Assembly: GCA_002345545.1 (NCBI GenBank)
Contig: DDVW01000039.1
Location: 1-24,878 of the forward strand
Origin: Stenotrophomonas sp. UBA2302
GTDB lineage: Bacteria; Pseudomonadota; Gammaproteobacteria; Xanthomonadales; Xanthomonadaceae
DNA length: 24,878 nucleotides
Reading direction: 5' to 3'
Shown here in pieces: positions 1 through 7,607 of this stretch (positions are counted from its first letter, which is position 1; every line of letters starts with the position of its first letter). Under the pieces are notes generated by a model that was not told the origin of the DNA, did no database searches, and was given only the letters and a program-made list of their open reading frames with translations. The position numbers and the translations under genes were made by a program.

Positions 1-313
1 CCGCCTGCTGCACGGGGGCGGCGGCAGGCGCAGGGGCCGATGCGGCGGCAACCGGAGCCGGCGCCGCGGCCGCGCCTTCGGCTTCCAGGACCACGACCAC
101 ATCACCCTCGGACAGCTTGTCGTCGAGCTTGACCTTGATCTCCTTGACCACGCCGGCCGCCGTGGACGGCACCTCCAGCGTCGCCTTGTCCGATTCCAGC
201 GTGACCAGCCCCTGGTCCTTCTTCACCGTGTCGCCCACGGCCACCAGGATCTCGATCACCGGCACGCTGTCGTAATCGCCGATGTCCGGAACCTTGATTT
301 CAATCGTCGCCAT
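1..313 (-). CDS. lpdA: Dihydrolipoyl dehydrogenase (E3) with N-terminal lipoyl domain, 3' part outside window
   Basis: Only the first 104 residues lie in the window. They form a complete biotinyl/lipoyl domain with the lipoylation motif ESDKAT (Lys43), then an Ala/Pro-rich flexible linker that runs off the left edge. The FAD/NAD domains are therefore not seen. E3 identity is inferred from position: it follows aceF and one small gene in the same operon, and in Xanthomonadaceae this slot holds an lpdA with a fused lipoyl domain. E3 reoxidises the dihydrolipoyl arm of the pyruvate dehydrogenase complex in the cytoplasm. The ATG at 313 is preceded by GGGAGAAG at good spacing, 17 bases after the stop of the upstream gene. 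The domain is about 92% identical at DNA level to the one in aceF. An E2 component cannot be strictly excluded from this fragment. Confidence 0.85.
   Translation of the reverse strand, partial: MATIEIKVPDIGDYDSVPVIEILVAVGDTVKKDQGLVTLESDKATLEVPSTAAGVVKEIKVKLDDKLSEGDVVVVLEAEGAAAAPAPVAAASAPAPAAAPVQQA
195..235. repeat. Direct repeat in lpdA lipoyl domain (copy 1)
   Basis: These 41 bases are identical to 2230-2270 in aceF, in the same orientation. They are the core of a longer match, 129-262 against 2164-2297, with 11 differences in 134 bases and no gaps. Both copies encode the stretch around the lipoylated lysine. Confidence 0.9.
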
Positions 314-330
314 TGTCTTCTCCCGTGGGC

Positions 331-987
331 TCAGTCGGCGTCTTGGCCGTAGAACCGGTTATGCATCCTGTCGAGCGCGCGTTCGATGTCGGCGTAGCGC
401 TTCTCGTACTTCTTGTCTTTGCTGTGGGCCAGTTCGACCAGCAACACCGCCTGGTCCTGCAATGCCTCCAGCGGGCCGCAATTGCTGCGCTTGCCGCTGT
501 AGCGCTGGCCACCCACGGTGAAGGACACCACCTCGGCCTCGGTGACCGGCGCCTGCCCGGCCACTTCCGGCATGGACAGCGCCTGCGTCCAGGCCTGTAC
601 CAGCCGTTGCGCCAGCGCCTCGGGCACGGGTGCCTGCACGAAATCCGGCTGCTGGTCGACCACCAGGCTCACGCCACCGCGGCTGCGGCCACTGTTCCAG
701 TTGTAGATGCGCTCATCGGCGACGCCGGCCAGCACCAGCCATTGGCCGCTGCCGGCATCACGCCGCAGCAGCACCTGCGATTCCTCGCCGCGCACCGGCA
801 GGGTCAGCATCGACACACCGTCCTCGACCGCCCCGCCCAGCAACTGCACCGCCGCCTCGCCGTAGTTGCCCACGGCCGGCGGCCAGCCCTGGCCGATGGC
901 CGGCTCGCAGCTTCGGGCCAGCGCCGGTGCGGCGACCGCCACCAGCAGCGCCGCCAGCAGCGCGCGTCCACAAACCACTGGCCTCAC
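331..987 (-). CDS. Exported protein of unknown function inside the PDH operon
   Basis: 218 residues. I do not recognise a named domain. The N-terminus is a clear Sec signal (MRPVVCGR, a hydrophobic ALLAALLVAV stretch, APALA cleavage site), and there is no lipobox. The mature part has two cysteines, SCEP near its start and SNCGP around two thirds along, which could form one disulfide. The C-terminus is charged and probably helical (KDKKYEKRYADIERALD). The chosen start is a GTG overlapping the aceF stop as GTGA; a second GTG three codons on is possible. An ATG-initiated reading much further upstream only runs through aceF in the wrong frame. The gene sits between aceF and lpdA with almost no spacing, so it is co-transcribed with cytoplasmic PDH genes although its product is predicted to be periplasmic. 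Confidence 0.82.
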   Translation of the reverse strand: MRPVVCGRALLAALLVAVAAPALARSCEPAIGQGWPPAVGNYGEAAVQLLGGAVEDGVSMLTLPVRGEESQVLLRRDAGSGQWLVLAGVADERIYNWNSGRSRGGVSLVVDQQPDFVQAPVPEALAQRLVQAWTQALSMPEVAGQAPVTEAEVVSFTVGGQRYSGKRSNCGPLEALQDQAVLLVELAHSKDKKYEKRYADIERALDRMHNRFYGQDAD

Positions 988-2351
988 AGCAGCACGCGCC
1001 GCATGTCGGCCAGCACCTGCCCCAGATAGGTGGTGAAGCGCGCGGCCAGCGCACCGTCGATGACGCGGTGGTCGTAGCTCAGCGACAGCGGCAGCTGCAG
1101 CTTCGGCGCGAATTCCTTGCCGTTCCAGACCGGCTGGATCGACGACTTGGACACGCCGAGGATCGCCACTTCCGGCGCATTGACGATCGGCGTGAACGCG
1201 GTACCACCAATGCCGCCCAGCGAACTGATCGAGAAGCAGCCGCCGCTCATGTCGGCCGGGCCGAGCTTGCCGTCGCGCGCCTTCCTGGCCAGCTCGCCGG
1301 TTTCCTGGGCGATCTGCACCACACCCTTCTTGTCCACATCGCGGATCACCGGCACAACCAGACCGTTGGGCGTATCGGCGGCAAAACCGATGTGGAAGTA
1401 CTTCTTCAACGTCAGGTTCTCGCCGCTGGCGTCGAGCGAGGCGTTGAACTCGGGGAATTTCTTCAGGGCCGCGGCGCTGGCCTTGATCAGGAAGGCGAGC
1501 ATGGTCAGCTTGATACCGGCCTTCTCGTTCTCCTTGTTGAGCTGCACGCGCAGGGCTTCCAGCTCGGTGATGTCGGCCTGATCGAACTGGGTGACGTGCG
1601 GGATCATCGCCCAGTTGCGCGCCAGGTTGGCGCCGGAGATCTTCTTGATGCGCGACAGCGGCTGCACTTCGGTCTCGCCGAACTTGCTGAAATCCACCTT
1701 CGGCCACGGCAACAGGTTCAGGCCACCGCCGGCAGCCACCGCGCCACCGGCTGCGGCCGGCACGCCGCCGCCGAGCACGGCCTTGACGAACTTCTGCACG
1801 TCACCCTTGGTGATGCGCCCGCCCTTCTCGCTGCCGCTGAGCTGCAGCAGGTCCACGCCCAGTTCGCGCGCGAACACGCGCACCGCCGGGCTGGCATACG
1901 GCACCTTGGACGGCAGCACGCCCTCGGCATTGAACTGCACCGGCGGCGTCGACGGACGACCGGCCGGAAGCGCAGCGTCCTGCTGGATCTCGCGCTGGGC
2001 CAGTTTGTCGGCCACCGGGGCAACGGCCACCGGCTCGACCTTGGCGCCGGTTTCGGCAGCGGCTTCGACCTTGGCCGGAGCGGCGGCAGCGGCGGGCTTG
2101 GCAGCCTCTTCGGCCACTTCGATCAGCGCCACCACCTTGCCTTCGGACAGGCTGTCGCCGACCTTGACCTTGATCTCCTTGACCACGCCGGCCACCGACG
2201 AGGGCACTTCCATCGTCGCCTTGTCCGACTCCAGCGTGACCAGCCCCTGGTCCTTCTTCACCGTGTCGCCGACGGCGACCAGGATTTCGATTACCGGGAT
2301 GTCGCTGTAGTCACCGATATCGGGGACAAGTGCTTCCTTGATTTCGGCCAT
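984..2351 (-). CDS. aceF: Pyruvate dehydrogenase E2, dihydrolipoyllysine acetyltransferase
   Basis: 455 residues, with one lipoyl domain (about 1-80, motif ESDKAT, Lys44), an Ala-rich linker, a peripheral subunit-binding domain (about 150-190, PSKVPYASPAVRVFAREL) and the catalytic acyltransferase core, with the active-site motif DHRVIDGA (His428) near the end. It transfers the acetyl group from lipoyllysine to CoA and forms the core of the complex. E. coli AceF has three lipoyl domains; this one has a single one, with a further lipoyl domain carried by the adjacent lpdA. The ATG is preceded by GGAG at 8 bases. It is the first gene of an operon with the exported protein (4-base overlap) and lpdA. 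The upstream gene on the same strand ends 171 bases away, leaving room for a promoter (CACAAT at 2385-2390) and two palindromes. No aceE is present in the window. Confidence 0.96.
   Translation of the reverse strand: MAEIKEALVPDIGDYSDIPVIEILVAVGDTVKKDQGLVTLESDKATMEVPSSVAGVVKEIKVKVGDSLSEGKVVALIEVAEEAAKPAAAAAPAKVEAAAETGAKVEPVAVAPVADKLAQREIQQDAALPAGRPSTPPVQFNAEGVLPSKVPYASPAVRVFARELGVDLLQLSGSEKGGRITKGDVQKFVKAVLGGGVPAAAGGAVAAGGGLNLLPWPKVDFSKFGETEVQPLSRIKKISGANLARNWAMIPHVTQFDQADITELEALRVQLNKENEKAGIKLTMLAFLIKASAAALKKFPEFNASLDASGENLTLKKYFHIGFAADTPNGLVVPVIRDVDKKGVVQIAQETGELARKARDGKLGPADMSGGCFSISSLGGIGGTAFTPIVNAPEVAILGVSKSSIQPVWNGKEFAPKLQLPLSLSYDHRVIDGALAARFTTYLGQVLADMRRVLL
2230..2270. repeat. Direct repeat in aceF lipoyl domain (copy 2)
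   Basis: Partner of 195-235, about 2 kb away. The match reflects a duplicated lipoyl domain kept nearly identical at DNA level. Confidence 0.9.
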
Positions 2352-2384
2352 GAAACTACTCCAGCAACAGTGAGGGAAACCCCT

Positions 2385-2390
2385 ATTGTG
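2385..2390 (-). promoter_or_regulatory. Candidate -10 of the aceF operon
   Basis: On the minus strand CACAAT lies 33 bases before the aceF ATG and is followed by AGGGG, resembling the -10 regions of yajQ, rsmC, msrB and the gene at 21465. No convincing -35 is visible. Confidence 0.4.
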
Positions 2391-2431
2391 GCCTCAGCGG
2401 AGCGCAGCGCCAACCGTCCGAACTGAATCCG

Positions 2432-2450
2432 CATACGTATGTCCGCGGAC
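2432..2450. promoter_or_regulatory. Two abutting perfect palindromes upstream of aceF
   Basis: CATACGTATG (2432-2441) and GTCCGCGGAC (2441-2450) are each perfect 10-base palindromes sharing one base. They lie about 80-100 bases upstream of the aceF start, just upstream of the candidate promoter, and outside any gene. They could be an operator, but no regulator is identified. Confidence 0.35.
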
Positions 2451-2522
2451 AACGACCGGTCATGCCTGCAATGGCTTCGAACCTGTCCTGCAAGGGCCGC
2501 CGCGGCTGACCTGATGCCTGTC

Positions 2523-3104
2523 TCAACTGTCCTGCCCGGCCATGGCGCTTCCCGCGCCGTTTCCCGCGTCACAGCCACCGATCAGCCATGGCTGCAGCTG
2601 CCGCCACTGCGCCAGCAGACGCGGCAGCGACCAGGCCGCATTGGCCGGGCTGGTCGATGGCAGCGCGAGCAGAGGCAGTCCGGCAAGTGCGGGCGGCAAT
2701 TCCGGCTGCACCCAGCGCCGGAACGCGGCATGGGCCGCCGCACCGTTGCAGGCGATCACCTGCAGCTGCGGCAGGGTCCGCATCAACTGCGGCAACGGAT
2801 TGACCACTTCGCTGCCGCGCACGATGGCCGTATCCAGGCTGCCCGCGCGCCGGCATTGGCCGATCACATCCCACAGGCCGATACCGGCCTGCTGCAGGCG
2901 CGCGATGCGCTGCGGGTAGTCCAGCTGCGCATCGACACCGCACAGCGTTGCCATCAGCGGCCAGAAGCGATTGCGCGGGTGCGCGTAGTACTGCGCCTGA
3001 TGCAATGAAACCGCGCCCGGCATCGAGCCGAGCAGCAGCACGCGTGCCTGCCCATCCACGTGCGGATCAAGACCACGCAGCAGTGTTCCGGTCATCACGC
3101 ACAT
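2523..3104 (-). CDS. DNA-deoxyinosine (hypoxanthine) glycosylase, UDG superfamily
   Basis: 193 residues. It carries the superfamily motif GSMPG (26-30) following a hydrophobic strand, then the family signature QYYAHPRNRFWP (38-49) and a late LPSTSPANAAWS motif. These are typical of the UDG-superfamily group annotated as DNA-deoxyinosine glycosylase (family 6, HDG). Such enzymes remove deaminated bases, hypoxanthine in particular, starting base-excision repair. An alternative start is Met4 (ATG at 3095). The gene is divergent from ompW across a 184-base spacer and stands alone upstream of aceF on the same strand. The family call is from motif recognition; E. coli-type Mug is the main alternative, but the YYAHPRNRFW block fits family 6 better. 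Confidence 0.8.
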   Translation of the reverse strand: MCVMTGTLLRGLDPHVDGQARVLLLGSMPGAVSLHQAQYYAHPRNRFWPLMATLCGVDAQLDYPQRIARLQQAGIGLWDVIGQCRRAGSLDTAIVRGSEVVNPLPQLMRTLPQLQVIACNGAAAHAAFRRWVQPELPPALAGLPLLALPSTSPANAAWSLPRLLAQWRQLQPWLIGGCDAGNGAGSAMAGQDS

Positions 3105-3288
3105 CTCGACTTCGTGAATGGAAATTTTCCGCGCACTGCGGAATTCATGGGGTTTTCCGGCTTTTTCCTGAACGTCGGGCGGCTGCGTACAGAGCGATTC
3201 ATGTTGCCATCGCTAGGGTTTCGCATGCCCCGCAACGAGGGCCTCGACAACAACGTTATCCCGATTCTGGAGATACGAGGAGTACACC

Positions 3289-3927
3289 ATGCGTTCGATC
3301 AAGATTCTCAGCCTTGCCACGTTTGCCACCCTGGCAATGTCGTCCACCGCATTCGCGCAGGACGCTGCCGCTGACAGTGCGTCCGGCAAGCGCTTCGCCG
3401 TGGTGGGTGGCGTGAGCCTGCTGCAGCCCAAGAGCGATCCGGCCGAGGGCATCGACAAGTTCGATGGCGGCCCGGCCCCGACCCTGAGCGCCAGCTACTA
3501 CATCAACGACAATTTCGCCGTGGAGCTGTGGGGTGCCGCCGACAAGTTCAACCACCGCGTGCGTACCGCAGGCGGTGCCAAGGCCGGCACCGTCGAACAG
3601 CAGCCGGTGGCGCTGAGCGCGCAGTACCATTTCGGCGCTGCCGACAACGTGTTCCGTCCGTTCGTGGGCCTGGGCTATTACGAATCGAACTTCAGCAACG
3701 AGAAGATCGATGGCCTCAGCGACAGCGGCAACCATGTCGGCATCGAGACCGCCAAGGGCGCGATCGGCACCGTCGGTGTGGACATGAACATCAACTCGAC
3801 CTGGTTCGCCCGCGCCGATGCGCGCTACATGCACGCCCGTCCGGAGCTGCGCGTGGCTGGCAGCAACGCCGGCGAACTGAAGCTGGACCCGTGGACCGTC
3901 GGCTTCGGCATCGGCGCCCGCTTCTGA
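3289..3927 (+). CDS. ompW: OmpW-family outer-membrane beta-barrel protein
   Basis: 212 residues with a signal peptide (MRSIKILSLATFATLAMSSTAFA, cleaved before QDAAAD). The mature protein alternates short strands ending in aromatic residues, contains the family-like segments SASYYINDNFAVELWGA and FRPFVGLGYY, and finishes with a terminal phenylalanine (GFGIGARF) as expected for BAM-dependent barrels. OmpW proteins form a narrow eight-stranded barrel with a hydrophobic channel, implicated in uptake of small hydrophobic compounds and in stress responses. A GAGGAG ribosome-binding site lies 6 bases before the ATG. The gene appears monocistronic: its own upstream region (3105-3288) and a strong terminator right after it. 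Family assignment is good; the substrate is unknown. Confidence 0.88.
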   Translation: MRSIKILSLATFATLAMSSTAFAQDAAADSASGKRFAVVGGVSLLQPKSDPAEGIDKFDGGPAPTLSASYYINDNFAVELWGAADKFNHRVRTAGGAKAGTVEQQPVALSAQYHFGAADNVFRPFVGLGYYESNFSNEKIDGLSDSGNHVGIETAKGAIGTVGVDMNINSTWFARADARYMHARPELRVAGSNAGELKLDPWTVGFGIGARF

Positions 3928-3955
3928 TTTCCCGATAACAGAACGGCTGTCACTC

Positions 3956-3997
3956 CCACAGGCACGGATCGTCCACGGTCCGTGCCTGTGGCGTTTT
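3956..3997 (+). terminator. Rho-independent terminator of ompW
   Basis: A perfect 13-base inverted repeat (CCACAGGCACGGA, 3956-3968, with its complement at 3979-3991) with a 10-base loop, followed by CGTTTT. It starts 28 bases after the ompW stop. Confidence 0.9.
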
Positions 3998-4029
3998 ACG
4001 GGCTGTGTGCTGGCGCTGGGCCGCAGCTG

Positions 4030-4788
4030 TCACGGGCCGGCATCCTTGCTCCAGCGCAGCGCGCGGTAGTCGAATCCGGCACGCACGCGCGGCTTGATGA
4101 TGTCGAAGAACGGCGACACGTCGAAGTCGCGCGGTGTGTACAGGCTGTAGTTGCGGATGTGCAGGATTTCCTGCCGCTGCTCGCGGCCACCGGCATAGGC
4201 CTGCACCGCCTCGATCTCCGGCAGGATGGGGTAGCGGATCGATTCGAACGCCTGCGCCAGCAGCGTGGAACAGATCGCCTTGGTCGGCTCGCCACTGCCC
4301 AGTGCGATCATCCGCCGGCGCATGTGGGCAGGCACCGGCGGCTGGACCAGATAGCGCGCCAGATCGAACACGTTCTTCAGGTCGTAGCTGTAGCCCAGCC
4401 GCGAGCGCATGAAATCCACCAGCTGCTCCACCACCTCCGCCGACAGTCCCTGCGGCCGGCAGATGCGCGTGTGCTGGCAGGAATACGCGACCAGCGGAAT
4501 CCGTTGCACACCACGCTCCACATCCACATCGATCAGCATCGGCTGCTGCGTACCGCCCGGGTGCAGCGGCTCCTCGCCGATATACAGCGCGGCGTGCGAC
4601 CAGGTGGACTGGGTCAGGAACTTGATCGCGGTGGCGAAGCGGCTGTTGCCCTCCACCAGCAACACATCGCCGCGCTGCAGCGTGCGCGCCAGCAGTGCCG
4701 GATCACCAGTCGGCGGCCGGCTCTGGTGGCGGCGCGGCTGCGCCAGATAGTGCGCCAGGCGTCGACCTGTCAGATGCAGCAAGCCCAT
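4030..4788 (-). CDS. YiiX/YebB-like permuted NlpC/P60 cysteine hydrolase
   Basis: 252 residues. The catalytic elements appear in circularly permuted order, as in the YaeF/YiiX group of the NlpC/P60 superfamily: first GDVLLVEGNSRFATAIKFLT and the histidine block STWSHAALYIG (His65), and about 110 residues later the nucleophile block AICSTLLAQAF (Cys173). Members are thought to act on lipid, amide or peptide-like bonds, but the substrate is not established. There is no signal peptide or lipobox, so it is predicted cytoplasmic or peripherally attached. AAGGAAG provides a ribosome-binding site. It is convergent with ompW and lies 122 bases downstream of metQ on the same strand, so read-through from metNIQ is possible but a functional link is not implied. 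Confidence 0.75.
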   Translation of the reverse strand: MGLLHLTGRRLAHYLAQPRRHQSRPPTGDPALLARTLQRGDVLLVEGNSRFATAIKFLTQSTWSHAALYIGEEPLHPGGTQQPMLIDVDVERGVQRIPLVAYSCQHTRICRPQGLSAEVVEQLVDFMRSRLGYSYDLKNVFDLARYLVQPPVPAHMRRRMIALGSGEPTKAICSTLLAQAFESIRYPILPEIEAVQAYAGGREQRQEILHIRNYSLYTPRDFDVSPFFDIIKPRVRAGFDYRALRWSKDAGP

Positions 4789-4910
4789 CGGCAGCTTCCT
4801 TGGACCGGGGCACCAGCGTACTGCGCACCTGTCGGCGACGCCACGTCACCAGCCCACACCCGCCGGCCCAGCGTATGCGCCCGGCGGCATCGCGCAGAGA
4901 TGGATACCGG

Positions 4911-5705
4911 TCAGAACGCCGGCAACACCGCGCCCTGGTACTTCTGTTCGATGAAGGCCTTCACTTCCGGGCCGGTGAGCGCCTTGGCCAGCTTCTGAAC
5001 GCGGGCGTCGTCCCTGTTGTCGGCACGCGACACCAGGAAGTTCACATACGGCGACTCGCTGCTTTCGATCGCCAGCGCGTCCTGGGTCGGGTTCAGCCCG
5101 GCATCGAGCGCATAGTTGGTGTTGATCAGCGCCAGATCGACCTGGTCGAGCACGCGCGGCAGCATCGCCGAGTCCAGCTCGCGGAATTTGAGCTGCTTGG
5201 GGTTATCCACGATGTCGCGCTGGGTGGACAGCGCGTTGGACGGATCCTTGAGTTTGATCACGCCGGCGGTGTCGAGCAGGATCAGCGCGCGGCTGTTGTT
5301 GCTGGGGTCGTTGGGAATGACCACATCGGCACCCACCGGCAGCTCGGCCAGCGACTTGAAGCGGCGCGAATAGGCGCCGAACGGCTCGATGTGCACGCCG
5401 ACGACGGTGACCAGGCCGGCCTTGCGATCACGGTTGTAGGCGTCCAGGTACGGCTCGGTCTGGAAGTAGTTGGCATCGACCTGCTTCTGCACCAGCTGGT
5501 CGTTGGGCTGCACGTAGTCGTTGAACACGCGCACATCCAGCGTGACGCCTTGCTTTTCCAGAATCGGCTTGACCACCTGCAGGATCTCCGCATGCGGCAC
5601 GGCGGTGGCGGCCACCACCAGCTTGGAGTCATCGGCGGCGGGTTTGCCGCAGGCCGACAGCGCGAGCATGGTGGCGAACAGGGGAAGCGCGAACAGCTTG
5701 TTCAT
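4911..5705 (-). CDS. metQ: D/L-methionine-binding lipoprotein MetQ
   Basis: 264 residues from the ATG at 5705. An upstream ATG would add 12 residues before the lipoprotein signal and is unlikely. The signal MNKLFALPLFATMLALSAC contains a lipobox (LSAC), so the mature protein is anchored by lipid. The rest is a NlpA/MetQ periplasmic-binding fold: VAATAVPHAEILQVVKPILE at the start, the conserved FNDYVQPN and DANYFQTEPYLD blocks, VVIPNDPSNNSRAL and INTNYA. It captures methionine for the MetNI importer. It is the last gene of metN-metI-metQ, with a 78-base gap after metI, larger than the overlap between metN and metI, which may allow separate translation levels. Confidence 0.95.
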   Translation of the reverse strand: MNKLFALPLFATMLALSACGKPAADDSKLVVAATAVPHAEILQVVKPILEKQGVTLDVRVFNDYVQPNDQLVQKQVDANYFQTEPYLDAYNRDRKAGLVTVVGVHIEPFGAYSRRFKSLAELPVGADVVIPNDPSNNSRALILLDTAGVIKLKDPSNALSTQRDIVDNPKQLKFRELDSAMLPRVLDQVDLALINTNYALDAGLNPTQDALAIESSESPYVNFLVSRADNRDDARVQKLAKALTGPEVKAFIEQKYQGAVLPAF

Positions 5706-5783
5706 GGGGATCGGGATCCTGTGGGGAAGGATGGACGGCATACCGTAACAGGCCGCCCGGCTATGGCGCGGCCCGCCGGAATG

Positions 5784-6473
5784 CTATTTGCGGCTGTAGT
5801 GCGCGACCAGGCGGTCGCCGAGCATCTGCAGCAGCTGCACCAGCACCAGCAGCAGCACCACGGTGACCAGTGCCACGTCGGTGTGCGAGCGCTGGTAGCC
5901 GTCGCGGAAGGCCAGATCGCCCAGCCCGCCGGAGCCGATGAAGCCCCCCATCGCGGTGAAACCGACCAGCGCGATGGTGGTGACCGTCGCCCCGGCAATC
6001 AGGCCGGGCCGGGCCTCGGGCAGCAGCACCTTGAACACCAGTTGCGATGTGGTCGCGCCCATCGCCTGGCTGGCTTCGATCACGCCGCGATCGACTTCGC
6101 GCAATGCGGTTTCCACCAGCCGCGCATAGAACGGCGCCGCACCGATGACCAGCGGCAGGATCGCGCCGCGCACGCCCAGCGAGGTGCCCATGATGGCCAG
6201 CGTGACGGGAATCAGCACCACCATCAGGATGATGAAGGGCACCGAGCGCAACATATTCACCACCAGCGCGGTCACGCCATACAGCAGCGGCCGGCGGCGC
6301 AGCTGCGGCGAGCCGGCCAGGAACAGCAGCACCCCCAACGGCAGGCCGATGATCATCGTCAATGGCAACGACCCGGCCAGCATCAGCAGGGTATCGATCG
6401 TGGCCTGGCCGATGTCGGCCCATTTGCCGGCATCCAGATGGCGGAAGAAGCCGGTCGCGGCTGCGATGCTCAT
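5784..6473 (-). CDS. metI: Methionine ABC transporter permease MetI
   Basis: 229 residues with five to six hydrophobic segments (for example [20 protein letters not shown] and [18 protein letters not shown]). It carries the importer coupling loop [20 protein letters not shown] (about residues 140-160), which docks onto the ATPase MetN. It also has the MetI-typical [10 protein letters not shown] and [14 protein letters not shown] ([13 protein letters not shown]) blocks. It forms the inner-membrane channel of the methionine importer. Its ATG overlaps the metN stop as ATGA, so the two are translationally coupled. Confidence 0.95.
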   Translation of the reverse strand: MSIAAATGFFRHLDAGKWADIGQATIDTLLMLAGSLPLTMIIGLPLGVLLFLAGSPQLRRRPLLYGVTALVVNMLRSVPFIILMVVLIPVTLAIMGTSLGVRGAILPLVIGAAPFYARLVETALREVDRGVIEASQAMGATTSQLVFKVLLPEARPGLIAGATVTTIALVGFTAMGGFIGSGGLGDLAFRDGYQRSHTDVALVTVVLLLVLVQLLQMLGDRLVAHYSRK

Positions 6474-7477
6474 TGACGCACTACCTCCACATGCACGCCC
6501 GCGGCCTCGAAGGCGGCCTGGGCGGCGTTCTCGTCGCCCCCCGCCAGCGCGACGGTAAGCTGGCCGTAGGGGGTGTCCTTGATCCGGTCGATGCGCCCGG
6601 ACAGGATGTTGTAGTCCACCCCGGTATCGCGGGCGATGCGGCCCAGCAGCGGCTCGTAGGTGTCACTGCCGATGAAGGTCAGGCGCAGGATACGGCCGTT
6701 GACCGCGGCGAAATCACGGCGCTGTTCGCCTTCGTCGACATGCTCGGATTCGGACACGAAGCGGCGCGTGGTCGGGTGTTGCGGATGCAGGAACACCCCG
6801 GTCACCGGGCCCATCTCCACCAGATGGCCGGCATCGAGCACCGCCACGCGGTCGCAGACACGGCGGATCACGTCCATCTCGTGGGTGATCAGCACGATGG
6901 TCAGGCCCAGCTCGCGGTTGATTTTGCCCAGCAGCGCCAGCACCGAGGCGGTGGTCTGCGGGTCCAGCGCGCTGGTGGCCTCGTCGCACAGCAGGATCTG
7001 CGGCCGCGTCGCCAGTGCGCGGGCGATGCCCACACGCTGCTTCTGGCCACCGGACAGCTGCGCCGGGTACTTGCCCGCATGCGCCTCCAACCCGACGGTG
7101 CGCAGCAGTTCGGCCACGCGCGCGTCGATCTCGGCGCGCGGCGTGCCGGCCAGTTCCAGCGGAAACGCCACGTTGCCGGCCACGGTGCGCGCCGAGAGCA
7201 GGTTGAAGTGCTGGAAGATCATGCCGATCCGGCGGCGCAACGCGCGCAGGCCGTCGGTATCCAGCGCGGTGGCGTCCTGGCCGTCGATCAGCACGCGGCC
7301 GCCGCTGGGTTCTTCGAGCCGGTTGATCAGGCGGATCAGGGTCGATTTGCCGGCGCCGGAGTGGCCGATGATGCCGAACACCTCGCCGGCGTGGATCTGC
7401 AGGTCGAGCGGATGCAGCGCGGTGATCGCGCGACCATCGACGGGATAGGACTTGTGCAGGTTCTGGAACGCGATCAC
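6470..7477 (-). CDS. metN: Methionine ABC transporter ATP-binding protein MetN
   Basis: 335 residues. The nucleotide-binding domain has Walker [10 protein letters not shown] (38-46), the signature LSGGQKQR, Walker [13 protein letters not shown] and the switch histidine LITHEMD. The last 80 or so residues (from about 255) are a NIL domain ([37 protein letters not shown]), which in E. coli MetN binds methionine and shuts the transporter down (trans-inhibition). The likely start is a GTG at 7477. It is the first gene of metNIQ. The 130-base upstream spacer has an A/T-rich patch (7556-7590) that is the probable promoter region. I see no SAM riboswitch fold there. Confidence 0.96.
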   Translation of the reverse strand: MIAFQNLHKSYPVDGRAITALHPLDLQIHAGEVFGIIGHSGAGKSTLIRLINRLEEPSGGRVLIDGQDATALDTDGLRALRRRIGMIFQHFNLLSARTVAGNVAFPLELAGTPRAEIDARVAELLRTVGLEAHAGKYPAQLSGGQKQRVGIARALATRPQILLCDEATSALDPQTTASVLALLGKINRELGLTIVLITHEMDVIRRVCDRVAVLDAGHLVEMGPVTGVFLHPQHPTTRRFVSESEHVDEGEQRRDFAAVNGRILRLTFIGSDTYEPLLGRIARDTGVDYNILSGRIDRIKDTPYGQLTVALAGGDENAAQAAFEAAGVHVEVVRQ

Positions 7478-7555
7478 TGCCAGGGCAATCCGGGGCGGGT
7501 TGGAACGGGCGTGCAGCCTAGCAGCGACGGGCCATCGGCGCGCGTGCCAGCACCG

Positions 7556-7590
7556 GGAATGTTATTCCTTTTGGTTCTAAGCAATCGTCA
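7556..7590 (-). promoter_or_regulatory. A/T-rich control region upstream of metNIQ with GGAAT-N3-ATTCC
   Basis: In an otherwise GC-rich spacer this patch, read on the minus strand, has TTGCTTAGAACC, then AACCAAAAGG, then the inverted repeat GGAAT-AAC-ATTCC (7556-7568). It lies 80-110 bases before the metN start. It may be the promoter and operator of the importer, possibly for a LysR-type sulfur regulator such as CysB. That link is a guess from base composition and gene function. Confidence 0.35.
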
Positions 7591-7607
7591 GCGACGCTGC
7601 CCGGGCC

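Noticed and set aside
988..1707. N-terminal extension of the exported PDH-operon protein to 458 residues
   Set aside because: The extension is an out-of-frame reading of aceF. The GTG overlapping the aceF stop directly precedes a signal peptide.
630..2426. Long open reading frame of 598 codons on the plus strand
   Set aside because: It lies antisense to aceF and its neighbour, has Arg/His/Gln-rich low-complexity composition, and matches no family. It is a codon-bias shadow of GC-rich genes.
4695..6476. Open reading frame of 593 codons on the plus strand
   Set aside because: It is antisense to metQ and metI, with His/Gln/Arg-rich translation typical of a shadow frame.
7478..7607. SAM riboswitch upstream of metNIQ
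   Set aside because: The 130-base spacer does not show the paired elements or conserved core of a SAM-I or SAM-II aptamer on inspection. A covariance-model search would decide.
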